DNA of 38,762 nucleotides from a bacterium. Its GTDB lineage: Bacteria > Planctomycetota > SZUA-567. The stretch covers positions 1-38,762 of the forward strand of contig QKHZ01000111.1 of NCBI GenBank assembly GCA_003249795.1, in the 5' to 3' direction. Positions within the stretch are counted from its first letter, which is position 1. Each line of letters begins with the position of its first letter. The notes beneath the pieces were generated by a model. That model was not told where the DNA came from and ran no database searches. It saw only the letters and a list, made by a program, of their open reading frames with translations. This document shows positions 1 through 9,596 of the stretch, one piece after another. A program made the translations under genes and the position numbers.

Positions 1-1
1 G

Positions 2-268
2 CTAAGTCAAGCAGTGGCTTGTACTTTTGATATCCAACCCACAGAGTCCCAAAATCCACCAAAGTGCAGTTCCGCGCAGGAAAATGCAGCTTGCCGCACC
101 CTTCCCCGCCAAGGAACCGCCAAGAAATCTTCACCCGAGCGTTTGCGCTCGTCTTCTTTTGATTCTGATCTCATGTCTTTGCACCAAGTCTGGCCCGACC
201 TTCCGGAGCATATCCGGCAGGCGATTCTTCTATTACTCAAACCGTACATTTCTGATGACGACGTTTAA
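2..268 (+). CDS. Partial hypothetical protein, C-terminal part only
   Basis: The frame is open to the left window edge. The first possible start, GTG at 14, has no ribosome binding site in front of it, so this is probably the 3' end of a gene beginning outside the window. The visible part is polar, ending in a short helical segment with W-P-x-L-P-E-x-I-R-x-A-I spacing. From memory, similar tails occur on small proteins and recombinases of mobile elements in PVC bacteria; this is recall, not a search. It ends 29 bases before the replication-initiator start and may be co-transcribed with it. Function unknown. Confidence 0.45.
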   Translation, partial: LSQAVACTFDIQPTESQNPPKCSSAQENAACRTLPRQGTAKKSSPERLRSSSFDSDLMSLHQVWPDLPEHIRQAILLLLKPYISDDDV

Positions 269-297
269 GAGCACTTTTCTTGCGAAAGGATATTGTT

Positions 298-1776
298 ATG
301 AATGCACAAGCTGATTCGAATGTCGAAAATGGTTGCACTGTCACTGCTGGTGGGGTGGACACGATCCACTGTTCGTTTTACTGTAAGTTCTCGCCTCGGT
401 TTCTAAACCACTTGGAGGAAATCGAGTTTGCCCGGAAAATTGCAGAGCAGCCTGCTGAAAGCGAAGATGATCCGCAACCGGTCTTTGCCTGCGGTCAGCG
501 TTTGTATGTGGTTATGCCTTACGGCTTCAATCCAAACAAAGGTTCGTCACGGTACTGCTATTACAAATATATTTTGAAGGATGGCGGCATTACCATTGGC
601 ATTCAACCGCGTGACTATGTCGGAAAACGATTCGCTGAAGAAGGTGATCGGGATAAAAAGTCGTGCCCGAATGTCCGCGTCGAGATTGGAGCGTTGCCAT
701 TGATTCTGGCCGGATCGATGGAAACGATTATGCAAGAGGTCGAAGAGCGTTTGCAGGAGATGGGGCTTGAGATTATCAAGAACCGTCTCGGTCGCGTGGA
801 CACTTGTGTCGACTTGCCGTTTCACGTGGATGCTTTGCAGTACGCCGTGTTTAAACGGCGCTTTATCAGCCGGACGCGCACGCATGACTTTCACTTGGTC
901 TTTGATGATGAAAGCTGGGAGAGTGATCAGATCTTGGCGGGTGACCTTGGTGAACTTAACCAGGCGTCACTTCATTATAAAGGATACACTTGCACCGGAT
1001 TTTCTATCGGACGCGACAAGATCATGTGCCGGGGTTATGACAAACTTGAAAAAGAAAAGCACAATGAAGAGATGTTGCTAGCGTTACAGCAGCGGCGTTG
1101 TGGCGGGAGGATGTGGGAGAACATGACTCGCATTGAATTTCAGATGAGGCGTGAGGCGTTGCGCGGCATGACGGTAGAGGGCAAGAAAGACGGCATTGAA
1201 TCGTGGCAGGATTTTGTCGAACATTAAAGTTCCATCGTTCACTATCTCTGTACGGAATGGCTCGTGTTCACGGCGGATAAGTTTAATCGGAGTCACACAG
1301 ACCGCGTAAAGAAGAATGCCGAGTTATGGCATCCGGATTGGATCCAAGCGGTAAGTGCGTTTAAACGCACTTTTGGTGAACCGGGGCAAAAAATCTCACG
1401 TATCGAGAAGAGTCTCAAACGTGAAGCCAAGGAGCATATTGCCCAGGCACTCGGCTGTGGTCAGTCTGCCTTGCTTAAGTGTGATATAATGTTGACCCCG
1501 TTTGATCCTTTCTGGAAAGAAAAGGTGGCGGCGTTTCAGTATGCCTCGACAATTCAATATTTGTCAGATCCAAAGAAGGAAAAAGCCTTCTGGAAAAACT
1601 GGAATGACAAAGAGCTGCGGCAGGAGTGTGGCATTCCGGCAGAGGCATTGTCTGACTTCGTACCACTGGCGAGTAAAGAGGCTGGTGTTACCCATAGCAG
1701 CCTAGTGCTGGAAACGATGGGCGCGTTACTGAACTCGGCCGTCGCCTACGGCCCGGCTCCGACCTTCATCAGCTAA
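298..1776 (+). pseudogene. Replication initiator (Rep_trans/RstA-like), interrupted by an in-frame TAA
   Basis: ATG at 298 has an AAGGA ribosome binding site at 286-290, so it is preferred over the upstream TTG at 280. The first 309 codons encode a protein resembling rolling-circle replication initiators of plasmids and filamentous phages (Rep_trans, PF02486). Supporting motifs are RVDTCVD, then CRGYDKLEKEK, which resembles the Y-[DN]-K motif near the nicking tyrosine, then TRIEFQMRR. A TAA at 1225-1227 stops this frame. The same frame then continues open for 182 codons to the stop at 1774-1776. The sequence right after the TAA (IVHYLCTEWLVF, then DRVKKNAELWHPDW) reads like the natural continuation of such initiators. 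I infer one intact gene of about 490 codons inactivated by a nonsense change. Readthrough, or two separate polypeptides (the second starting at GTG 1264), are alternatives. A sequencing error would give the same picture. Confidence 0.65.
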
Positions 1777-2502
1777 CGCGCCATCTTCAAACAATGAGAA
1801 AACCGACCTTTTCCTGCCAACAAACAAGACAGGCATGTTCTGCCGTAGTGTAATCACGCAAGCGCACAAGAACTCCTGTAGCTAAAGCAGAAACCTTATT
1901 GGTGACAGAACCGCTTTGGATAGTGGATAGAGTGGGCATGCGGTTAACACAAATGCAACTGGTTGGTCAAGCGTCTTGAAAGGCTAGCGATGGAACAGAG
2001 CGACACCAGCCGCTTGCCCTTGGACCGCTACGGACACTGTATGTCCTTCGCTTTGTGCCGCGTTCCAAGCGTGCCAGAACCCGCGCAAACCGCCGCGCAG
2101 AACCTGTCCCTGAACCCCGCTTTTGCTCCCCGCAAAAGTCCGCACGCAAGGTTGCGCCTGCGGCGCGTGATTCATAATGCTTTAAAGCAGAGCGGACTTA
2201 ATTTTCTTTTCTGTCATAGATTATCTTCAGGGAGAGTGATATTGCGTATCTGAATGGGAATCGTAATTCTGTATTTTCTTTGGATGAAACAGCTATTGTA
2301 TTCGCATCCATTCACATCCTCTCTACTTGCCTATGTAAATATTGAAGTAAATGCATTGCTAATGTGTTTGCATGGCACTGGATAGAAGTAGAGCAAAAAA
2401 ATCGCCTATCTGCGCCTGTTTACATGAGTTGCAATTGATTAAAAGCCATTTATTAATGACATCGAGGTACGAAAGAACAAACAATTATCAGGAGGATATA
2501 GA
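1777..2502. other. Non-coding stretch between the rep-like gene and the NHL gene
   Basis: No convincing gene is seen. Weak open frames on both strands at about 1963-2253 are arginine/serine-rich, lack ribosome binding sites and match nothing I recognise. The centre (about 1990-2170) is GC-rich with clustered inverted repeats, while the flanks are AT-rich. A weak promoter-like pair, TTGCAA then an AT-rich box near 2450, lies upstream of the NHL gene, but I do not rely on it. Confidence 0.5.
2119..2166. repeat. Cluster of overlapping inverted repeats
   Basis: Three short inverted repeats follow each other. CTTTTGC (2120-2126) pairs with GCAAAAG (2132-2138) across a 5-base loop. CGCAA (2145-2149) pairs with TTGCG (2152-2156). 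GCGCC (2154-2158) pairs with GGCGC (2162-2166). The last two share bases and cannot form together. No T-tract follows on either strand, so a terminator is unlikely. Its position between a rolling-circle-type initiator and the cargo makes a nick/origin region possible, but that is inference only. Confidence 0.4.
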
Positions 2503-3492
2503 ATGGCATTTGGATATGGGGTGTACTTTACGCAAAAACATAAAAATCAGGTTGTTCGGTTTGATCCTGACAGTGATGAGTGTACGGTTATTGTTTCTGA
2601 TTCCGAAGATGAAACCACAGATGAGAATCTGAATAAACCGTATGGTTTGGCAATGGGGCCGAATAACGTTTTGTATATTGCCGATAAGCTGAATCACCGG
2701 CTATGCAAGGTGAATGCTCAGGGCGAATTTTGTCAGTTTGACACTCATGATACGACAGGTCATCGAAAGCCGAAAATTAAAAAGCAGGAACATTTCCCCC
2801 GCACGCCAACGGGTATTGCTGTTGAGACGTCGGGCGATCTGATCTGCTCATATTGTGATGAGCATACGATCTATCGAGTAAAGCAAGATGGTGAACTTGA
2901 GCTCTTGTTGGGCACTGCTCCTGGCAATCACTTTACCTTTCGGGGATTAAGAAATCATGTGCCACTAGAGGAACTTTCTGATTTTCCTATTTATATGCCG
3001 ACAGCTCTGACGGCTAGCGGTGATAGTGGTATTTACTTTATTGAACGTGGTTATGAAGCGGTACGTCGCTATCATCCTGATGAAGGATTGAGTACCGTAT
3101 TTTGTGGTGATGTCTGTTCAAATAATTTACCGGACTCCTCGGACGAGATTGATTTGTCCGTATTTACTCCGGCTCATCCAACGGGATTAGCTGTAGACAG
3201 TGAAGGCCGTTTGTTTGTTTCTGACGGGATGACTGGTTCTGTTGTCCGGGTTGATTTTTCCTCCAATACGTTCAAAGTCATATTGCCTTCCTCTGATCGG
3301 TGTGGTAACTCCAGTCCGATTGCCATCGGTAATGACGGAACGCTTTGGATCTTAAGCCTGAAGAATAATAGTTTATGTGGATATACTGAAGATGGTAATG
3401 GCTATTGGGTTTCAAATGGAAAAGAAATTACAACGGAAGACTGCTCTCCACCTGACAATGTCAGAGAGTGGGGCGGCATTGTTTGTGGCTGA
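2503..3492 (+). CDS. NHL-repeat beta-propeller protein
   Basis: The 329-residue protein has at least five NHL-type blades. Each shows the hydrophobic-P-x-G-[IL]-A-[VM] entry followed by a [LI]-[YF]-[IV]-[AS]-D type strand: KPYGLAMG with LYIADKLNHR, RTPTGIAVE, MPTALTA with IYFIERG, HPTGLAVD with LFVSDG, and SSPIAIG with LWILS. A further N-terminal strand pair (GVYFTQ, VVRFDP) would close a six-bladed propeller. There is no signal peptide or membrane segment, so the protein looks soluble and probably mediates binding. A strong AGGAGG site (2490-2495) sits 7 bases before the ATG. The stop is 62 bases before the RHS start on the same strand, so the two genes probably act together. In animal teneurins an NHL propeller is fused directly to the YD shell; here it is encoded separately. 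The partnership is inferred from adjacency. Confidence 0.8.
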   Translation: MAFGYGVYFTQKHKNQVVRFDPDSDECTVIVSDSEDETTDENLNKPYGLAMGPNNVLYIADKLNHRLCKVNAQGEFCQFDTHDTTGHRKPKIKKQEHFPRTPTGIAVETSGDLICSYCDEHTIYRVKQDGELELLLGTAPGNHFTFRGLRNHVPLEELSDFPIYMPTALTASGDSGIYFIERGYEAVRRYHPDEGLSTVFCGDVCSNNLPDSSDEIDLSVFTPAHPTGLAVDSEGRLFVSDGMTGSVVRVDFSSNTFKVILPSSDRCGNSSPIAIGNDGTLWILSLKNNSLCGYTEDGNGYWVSNGKEITTEDCSPPDNVREWGGIVCG

Positions 3493-3554
3493 GAAGCCGA
3501 TTTAAGTTCTGCTGTTTATTTTAAACTATTTATAGAATATAAGGGGGAAGTATT

Positions 3555-6500
3555 ATGGGAGAAGTTAATCCTGATATTAATTCACAAAATCAAGGCCGGG
3601 AAGAAAAGTGCAAAGATGCTTGTGATTGCAAAAAGAAATCGAAAAACAGTAAAGCCATAAGTGCGAGTAAGTCAGCATCGGCTAAGTCCGATACAAAATC
3701 AGGAAGTAATACCGTTGAAATTGACTATCGGGCAACTTCAGAAACATGGGGGCATAAAGTTTCACATACAACGGTATCTTCTGGTTGTCTATCTTTGCCT
3801 TTGAAATCAGGCGATAAGCTTCCACTAAAGCATTACTGCATCCCTGCAAACCGAGGCTATGGCACGAATCATGTCGCGTTTTATAGCGATGGCTGGACTC
3901 CAGCAGGAACTGCAGGATATTTCTCATTCCTGCCATATTTAACAAAGGATTCCGGTTCAAATTATTATGTTCGGATGAACCATAGCGGTGCAGTATCGTT
4001 TGCAAAGGATACAACCTCTGGGACAATAACCTACTTTACGCCAGAAAATCCAGTGCCGATTAGTGCACAATACGATAGCTACACGGATCTGTTAACTGAG
4101 ACGAATCATGAGACAGGTGAAGTGACTGTATTTGGCGCCTATGCATCTTCACTTCCCGGTCGGCCAATCTCCAGTACAGATAAAAATGGAAATGTGTTGT
4201 ATTATTCCTATGACGATAATGCATTGTTAACTAAAATCACTGGTGATCTTACCTCTGTGGTTCCATATTTCACCTATGATTCGAATAATTACGTCGACTC
4301 GATTAACCTTGTTGACACAACAGGCGTTGCCGAAGACAGAACCATTTATTTTGAGTATGACTCCAATGGTTTTATGACTTCAATGATTTCACCTGCAGGG
4401 ACAGTTCTTGGACATTCCTATGAGCAACCTACCGAAGATGAAACCCCATTTCGTGTTACTAAAGAAATTGACCAGGAAGGATATACCACATATTTTCAAT
4501 ACCACAGCGATACGTGGGGTGATATGAACCGTGATCTTCTTGTACAAACGGTTGAGCCTGAATCAAGGGTCACCTATTTCGACTGGGACGTATCAAACTA
4601 TTCTTCTCAAAAAACATTAGAAGGTTGTTCGCCAACATATTATAGCTATGAGCTTACTTCAACGGCTGAAATTCCTCAATTGCTTGCCAAAAGGTCGCCC
4701 AATGGAGCTGTAACCCAGTATGAATGGGATGATGGTAATCGAGTAACCACAATGATTGATCCATTGGGTTGTCTGTCCTATTTCTCATATAATGATGAAG
4801 GAATGCCTGTTGCCGAGAACAGGGAATTTGATGGTGCAACGACCTATTTTGAATATGCAGATAACGGATATGATGTTGTCAAAAAAATCGGTCCTCGCAA
4901 TGAGGACGGGATTTTTCCTGTTGCTACTTACTATGAGTATGATGGAAACCGTAATAATACTGTTATCACGAATGCAATCGGAGGGCAGGACAAGAAGTCG
5001 TATGATTCGTATGGACGTGTAACAGCGCATCAGGATGGACGCGGAAACACGACCTATTACAATTATGATGAATATGGTTTCCTTGCCTCTAAAGTAGATG
5101 CAGCGGAACAGACAACTTATATGAGCTATGATGGCTGGGGCAACAGATTGTCAGAGATTTCTCCGCGTTGGGAGGAGTCACCGGAAACAAATTTCACCAG
5201 CTATTATGCATATGATCAGTTAAACCGCATGGTTAGTTCTGAGTGTCCTCTTGGTAATTGTACATATTATGAGTATACCCCGCGTGGTGACATTGCGATG
5301 AAAGAGGATGCTCGGGGAGCAATGACATATTATCGTTACAATGGTCTCCGGCTACAAACAAACCGTACCGTGTATGACACGGATGGCAATTCTGTGCTTG
5401 TTGAGGAACAGCAATGGAGTCCGCATAAAAACAGGACTTTATTTACCGATGGTCGCGGAAACCAGACTTACTACCAGTATGACGACGAAAACCAATTGAT
5501 TTGCCAAGGGCATTTAAATAGTGAAGGCGAATTGGAAAACCCAACTTATTTTTCTTATGACATGAATGGTAATCAGATTTCAGTCTGTGATGCTCGCGGT
5601 AACACGAATGCATCCCTTTATGATGAAGCAGGCCGTAATATCTGTTCCGGTGAAGTTACCTCGATTGATAATGACACGATATTGTTATTGCATTGTGATG
5701 GACACGACGGGGAGCAATACATTCGTGATGCAAGTCTAACAAAACACAATATTGTTGCATATAATGGCGCCCAAATAAGTACAGCGACATCAAAATTCGG
5801 CCGGTCATCTCTATATTTTGATGGCAGCTCATATGTGTCGATTCCTGCAAACGATGATTTAGATTTTGGTGCAGATGATTTTACGATCGATTTCTGGTTT
5901 TATGATGACGGTTCGGATCAAAACTATCCTGCAATGTTATCGACATATGGCGGGTGGTCGACAGGATCATTTGCTGTTCGATATAATAATACAGGATTAG
6001 ATAATCAGGTTTCAATTCATTGGAATTCTGTAGGAACACTGTCCTCAACCTCGACATTTGATACTCAAGCATGGCACCATGTGGCGGTTGTGCGAAGTGG
6101 CACAACGCTGTCGCTGTATGTAAACGGTGTACAGGAAGGAAGCGTTGGACTTTCAGAGAGCCAGACGTTAAATCTGGGATATGGTGGATATCTGTATGCT
6201 GGCTGGGGGCAATGGGACAGCTCAAGTGGATATTATCTTGGCTATCTTGATGAGATCCGAATCAGCAAAGGAATTGCACGTTGGACCGATGAATTTACCC
6301 CACCGGAACAACCGTATGCTATCTATAGTTTAAATAATATCACGTATTATTCTTACGATAAGGAAGATAACCGTACGTCGATCTGCAATCCTCTTGGTGA
6401 AACAACTTACTTCGCCTATGATGCTTTGAATCGCCAGAATGGCATACGTGACGCGCTTGGCTATACCACTTATTTCGGCTATGATGCTGCAGGTAATCGC

Positions 6501-9500
6501 AGTCATGCAGTGGACGCTTTGGGACATGCCACTTATTTCGCCTATGATGCTTTAAATCGCAATACGGCAGTGATTAATCCTCTGGAGCATGTCAATTATT
6601 ATCAGTATGACGCTGCTGGCAATATTACAGCAACTATTGATGCGCTTGGAAATACAACAGCTCTTCTATATGATGCCGCCGATCGCCAGATTGCTTTTCA
6701 GAATGCTTTGGGTGATACAACCTATTATGATTATGATGAAGTGGGCAATCGAACACATGTGACGGATGCGCTGGGGCAAACTACATACTTTGAATATGAT
6801 GTATTGAACCGCCAGACAGCGACGGTTGATGCATTAGGGCGAAAAACACAGCGAGTGTATGATGCAGCCGGTAACGTGGTCGCTGCTATTGATGCGATGG
6901 ACAATGTGAGTTATTTTACGTATGATGTTTTCAATCAGATGACTGCCGCTATGAATGCCAACTCAGATACGACGTATTTTTTATACGACCCGGTCGGAAA
7001 CCGTACGAGTATCCAGGATTCGCTTGAGAACACGAGTTATTTTGAGTACGATCGCAATAACAACCTGACGGCTGCCGTGAATGCACTTGGTGAGAGAATT
7101 GAATATACATATGATGCTCTTAATCGTCGGACAGCATCAGTAGACGCTCTTGGCAATACAAATTACTTCGTGTATGATGCGGTGAATCATCTGACACAGG
7201 TGGTCGATCCATTGCAGCGAACATCTGAGTTCGCGTATGATGGTCTAGGCAGGTTGACCGATACAACCGACGCAATGAGTCAAAGTACCAGTTTTGCGTA
7301 TGATGCCGTTGGTAACCGCACCGCCATGCAGGATGCCGAGGGAAATACGACTTATTATGGCTATGATGCACTGAACCGTTTAACATCAATTACAGATGCG
7401 CAGGACCATTCTGAATACTATGCGTATGACGGTATTTCTAATCTGGTTCAGTCGACAAATGCGGAAGGGGATACAACGTATTTTGCCTATGATGCACTTG
7501 GCCGTCAAACCGGTGTTACCTATCCGAATGACTCGGCTGTCGGCTTCGGTTATGATGAACTTTCAAATCTGACAAGTGCCCAGTCAGAAGCAGGGTGGAC
7601 ATATTTTGAGTATGATAACGTGAACCGCCTGACAAAGCAGTCCTCACCTGATGGCTCGACGCTTGAGATGTCCTACAGCCCGATTGGTCTCAGGACAAGC
7701 CTGACGAATGGAGTTAGCACGTCATACTTTGAGTATGACGCCGTTGGCCGCATGAAGCGGGTTATTGATGGTTCCTCGGAGATTAACGCGTATGGTAATC
7801 AGGCCTATGGGACAACGCTGTATGGTGGTAGCGGCAACCTTGCAGGAGCCAGCTACGACTATGATGCAACGCATAAGCTGACATCAAAAATACAGGCGAA
7901 TTCAGCACAAACATCGTATGTGTATGATGGTGCCGGAAGACTGACCGGACAACACAGCCTGAGTCAGTCGGGTGAGACATTGGCTGATTTCGTTTATTCC
8001 TATGATGCCGGTTCACGGATTGTCCGCGTTGAGCGTGAAAACGACACGGCTGTCTATTACACGTATGACGATGCGGATCGTCTGACGGGTGAAACATGGA
8101 CGGAAAACGGCACTGAGACCTATGCTTTCAGCTACGACTACGACGCCGTGGGCAATCGCACGTACGAAAACAATAACGGCACCGAAACGTACTTTACGTA
8201 TGACGCGGCCAACGAAATGACCCAGGCGTACAATGCCACCGATGACAGTACGACGTCCTACAGCTACGACGCGATGGGGAATTGTTTGTCGATCGCAGAT
8301 GCAGACGGCACGACGTATTTCACCTACAACGATGCGAATCTGGTGAAGTCGATCACGTACCCGGACAGCACGGCGAACTATTTTAGCTATGATGCTCTAA
8401 TGCGGCGCGACTCGATCATCGACTCGACCGGCACAACGTACTTGCAATGGGACGCGAACGGTTTGAATTTGCTTGCGGAGCGTGATGCAAGTGGTAGTAT
8501 AGTGGCAGAGTACACACACGGCTACAGTCCTGTCTCGGGGATCGGAACGATGGTGGCAGCGAAAAAGGTGGTGAACGGCACGACTTACTACCAGTACCCG
8601 CAGTACGACCATCGCGGCACGGTGGTAGGCCTGACGGACAAGACCGGTGCAGTCATCGCCAGCTACGAGTACAACGCCTTTGGTGAACCGCTTGTGGCAG
8701 AGGAGTCCACGGACGTACAAGCCGCAGGCAACCGCTTCCGCTACCAGAGTAACTGGATGACGCTGGGCGATAGTGATGACCGCTTCTACATCTCCGCCGC
8801 ACGGGTGTATGATGCCAAATTGGGTAGATTTTTGCAGCGGGATCCGTTGCCGGGTGTGAAAGTATTGAAGTCTCTTGGACGATATGAAAACTCATTTTTT
8901 GCAGGGGAACTTAGCAAAAATAACAACGCTGGTGATTTGAACCTCTATGTATATTCTAGTAATAGCACCTCAATGAAACTTGATCCATATGGTTTAGGGT
9001 GGTTAGAGGAATTGATTACGGGAATTGATAATCCAACCTATGATGAAGTGTCTGCGGCGAAAGCTGGTTGGGTTGAGAATCTTGGTAAAATACCTTGGAC
9101 AGATATGAGTTTGGGTAAACTACTATGGACAGGAGATGCTTCTGCAAATGAAGAAATGGTAAAAGCGGCTGTTGAGTCTGAAGAATCTCAACGATACTCA
9201 GATTGTTATAAAAAATGCTTTAAAGACTTACATAAAAAAGGCTATGCAGAGGCAATGGCACTTTTAGATATTCTCCCTTCATACTTTACCCATGCTGGTA
9301 TACCACGCAGCAAAGTTCTTGAGCTTTTGGGGAGAGGAGGAGGGCCTGCCCAATCAAAAAGTGGTCTACGTGCGTTATCAATGGCTTTAAATAAGTTGAA
9401 GCTGAAAGCGAATAATCCTTTACGCCGTTTTTTACAACGTTCAGCGAATCAATTCAAAAGCAGAGGGACTTTGGGACGAGCGTTAACAATAGCTGCTGCT

Positions 9501-9596
9501 GCTGCTGCTATCGCAGAATTGACAGCGGCTATATATTGTGAGGAAAAGTGTCGTGATAACCCCTGTTTTGATATGGAAAAGGACGGTGTTATATGA
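3555..9596 (+). CDS. Giant RHS/YD-repeat protein with an inserted LamG domain
   Basis: This 2013-residue protein starts at an ATG behind a GGGGGAAG site. Order: a Lys/Ser-rich N-terminus with C19, C23 and C25 and no signal peptide; about 20 YD repeats; a LamG/concanavalin-like domain at about 707-922 (YFDGSSYVSIP, FTIDFWF, WHHVAVV, LDEIRIS); about 30 more regular T-Y-F-x-Y-D-x-x-N-R repeats; the RHS core with HRGTVVGLTD near 1687, GRFLQRDP near 1757 and DPYG at 1810-1813; then a variable tail of about 200 residues. RHS repeats fold into a closed shell that encapsulates a C-terminal domain, which is often toxic. The tail here has Cys pairs (DCYKKC, YCEEKC), a GRGGGP stretch and an Ala-rich hydrophobic helix with seven consecutive alanines. 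It matches no nuclease or deaminase I recognise, and may be a membrane-active or structural tail. Base composition falls sharply after the core (37/60 G+C at 8581-8640, 15/60 at 9181-9240), the usual rhs core/tip pattern. The secretion route is not apparent: no PAAR domain is seen. Confidence 0.9.
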   Translation: MGEVNPDINSQNQGREEKCKDACDCKKKSKNSKAISASKSASAKSDTKSGSNTVEIDYRATSETWGHKVSHTTVSSGCLSLPLKSGDKLPLKHYCIPANRGYGTNHVAFYSDGWTPAGTAGYFSFLPYLTKDSGSNYYVRMNHSGAVSFAKDTTSGTITYFTPENPVPISAQYDSYTDLLTETNHETGEVTVFGAYASSLPGRPISSTDKNGNVLYYSYDDNALLTKITGDLTSVVPYFTYDSNNYVDSINLVDTTGVAEDRTIYFEYDSNGFMTSMISPAGTVLGHSYEQPTEDETPFRVTKEIDQEGYTTYFQYHSDTWGDMNRDLLVQTVEPESRVTYFDWDVSNYSSQKTLEGCSPTYYSYELTSTAEIPQLLAKRSPNGAVTQYEWDDGNRVTTMIDPLGCLSYFSYNDEGMPVAENREFDGATTYFEYADNGYDVVKKIGPRNEDGIFPVATYYEYDGNRNNTVITNAIGGQDKKSYDSYGRVTAHQDGRGNTTYYNYDEYGFLASKVDAAEQTTYMSYDGWGNRLSEISPRWEESPETNFTSYYAYDQLNRMVSSECPLGNCTYYEYTPRGDIAMKEDARGAMTYYRYNGLRLQTNRTVYDTDGNSVLVEEQQWSPHKNRTLFTDGRGNQTYYQYDDENQLICQGHLNSEGELENPTYFSYDMNGNQISVCDARGNTNASLYDEAGRNICSGEVTSIDNDTILLLHCDGHDGEQYIRDASLTKHNIVAYNGAQISTATSKFGRSSLYFDGSSYVSIPANDDLDFGADDFTIDFWFYDDGSDQNYPAMLSTYGGWSTGSFAVRYNNTGLDNQVSIHWNSVGTLSSTSTFDTQAWHHVAVVRSGTTLSLYVNGVQEGSVGLSESQTLNLGYGGYLYAGWGQWDSSSGYYLGYLDEIRISKGIARWTDEFTPPEQPYAIYSLNNITYYSYDKEDNRTSICNPLGETTYFAYDALNRQNGIRDALGYTTYFGYDAAGNRSHAVDALGHATYFAYDALNRNTAVINPLEHVNYYQYDAAGNITATIDALGNTTALLYDAADRQIAFQNALGDTTYYDYDEVGNRTHVTDALGQTTYFEYDVLNRQTATVDALGRKTQRVYDAAGNVVAAIDAMDNVSYFTYDVFNQMTAAMNANSDTTYFLYDPVGNRTSIQDSLENTSYFEYDRNNNLTAAVNALGERIEYTYDALNRRTASVDALGNTNYFVYDAVNHLTQVVDPLQRTSEFAYDGLGRLTDTTDAMSQSTSFAYDAVGNRTAMQDAEGNTTYYGYDALNRLTSITDAQDHSEYYAYDGISNLVQSTNAEGDTTYFAYDALGRQTGVTYPNDSAVGFGYDELSNLTSAQSEAGWTYFEYDNVNRLTKQSSPDGSTLEMSYSPIGLRTSLTNGVSTSYFEYDAVGRMKRVIDGSSEINAYGNQAYGTTLYGGSGNLAGASYDYDATHKLTSKIQANSAQTSYVYDGAGRLTGQHSLSQSGETLADFVYSYDAGSRIVRVERENDTAVYYTYDDADRLTGETWTENGTETYAFSYDYDAVGNRTYENNNGTETYFTYDAANEMTQAYNATDDSTTSYSYDAMGNCLSIADADGTTYFTYNDANLVKSITYPDSTANYFSYDALMRRDSIIDSTGTTYLQWDANGLNLLAERDASGSIVAEYTHGYSPVSGIGTMVAAKKVVNGTTYYQYPQYDHRGTVVGLTDKTGAVIASYEYNAFGEPLVAEESTDVQAAGNRFRYQSNWMTLGDSDDRFYISAARVYDAKLGRFLQRDPLPGVKVLKSLGRYENSFFAGELSKNNNAGDLNLYVYSSNSTSMKLDPYGLGWLEELITGIDNPTYDEVSAAKAGWVENLGKIPWTDMSLGKLLWTGDASANEEMVKAAVESEESQRYSDCYKKCFKDLHKKGYAEAMALLDILPSYFTHAGIPRSKVLELLGRGGGPAQSKSGLRALSMALNKLKLKANNPLRRFLQRSANQFKSRGTLGRALTIAAAAAAIAELTAAIYCEEKCRDNPCFDMEKDGVI

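Noticed and set aside
1963-2253. Possible small gene between the initiator and NHL genes
   Set aside because: There is no ribosome site, the composition is Arg/Ser-rich, several open frames exist on both strands and the region is full of inverted repeats.
9496-9511. GCT repeat considered as a phase-variation tract
   Set aside because: It is a short trinucleotide run coding for alanine; length changes would keep the frame and not switch the gene.
3555-9596. Regular repeated DNA considered as a CRISPR or satellite array
   Set aside because: The periodicity comes from codons of the YD repeats. Copies diverge at third positions and the frame is open throughout.
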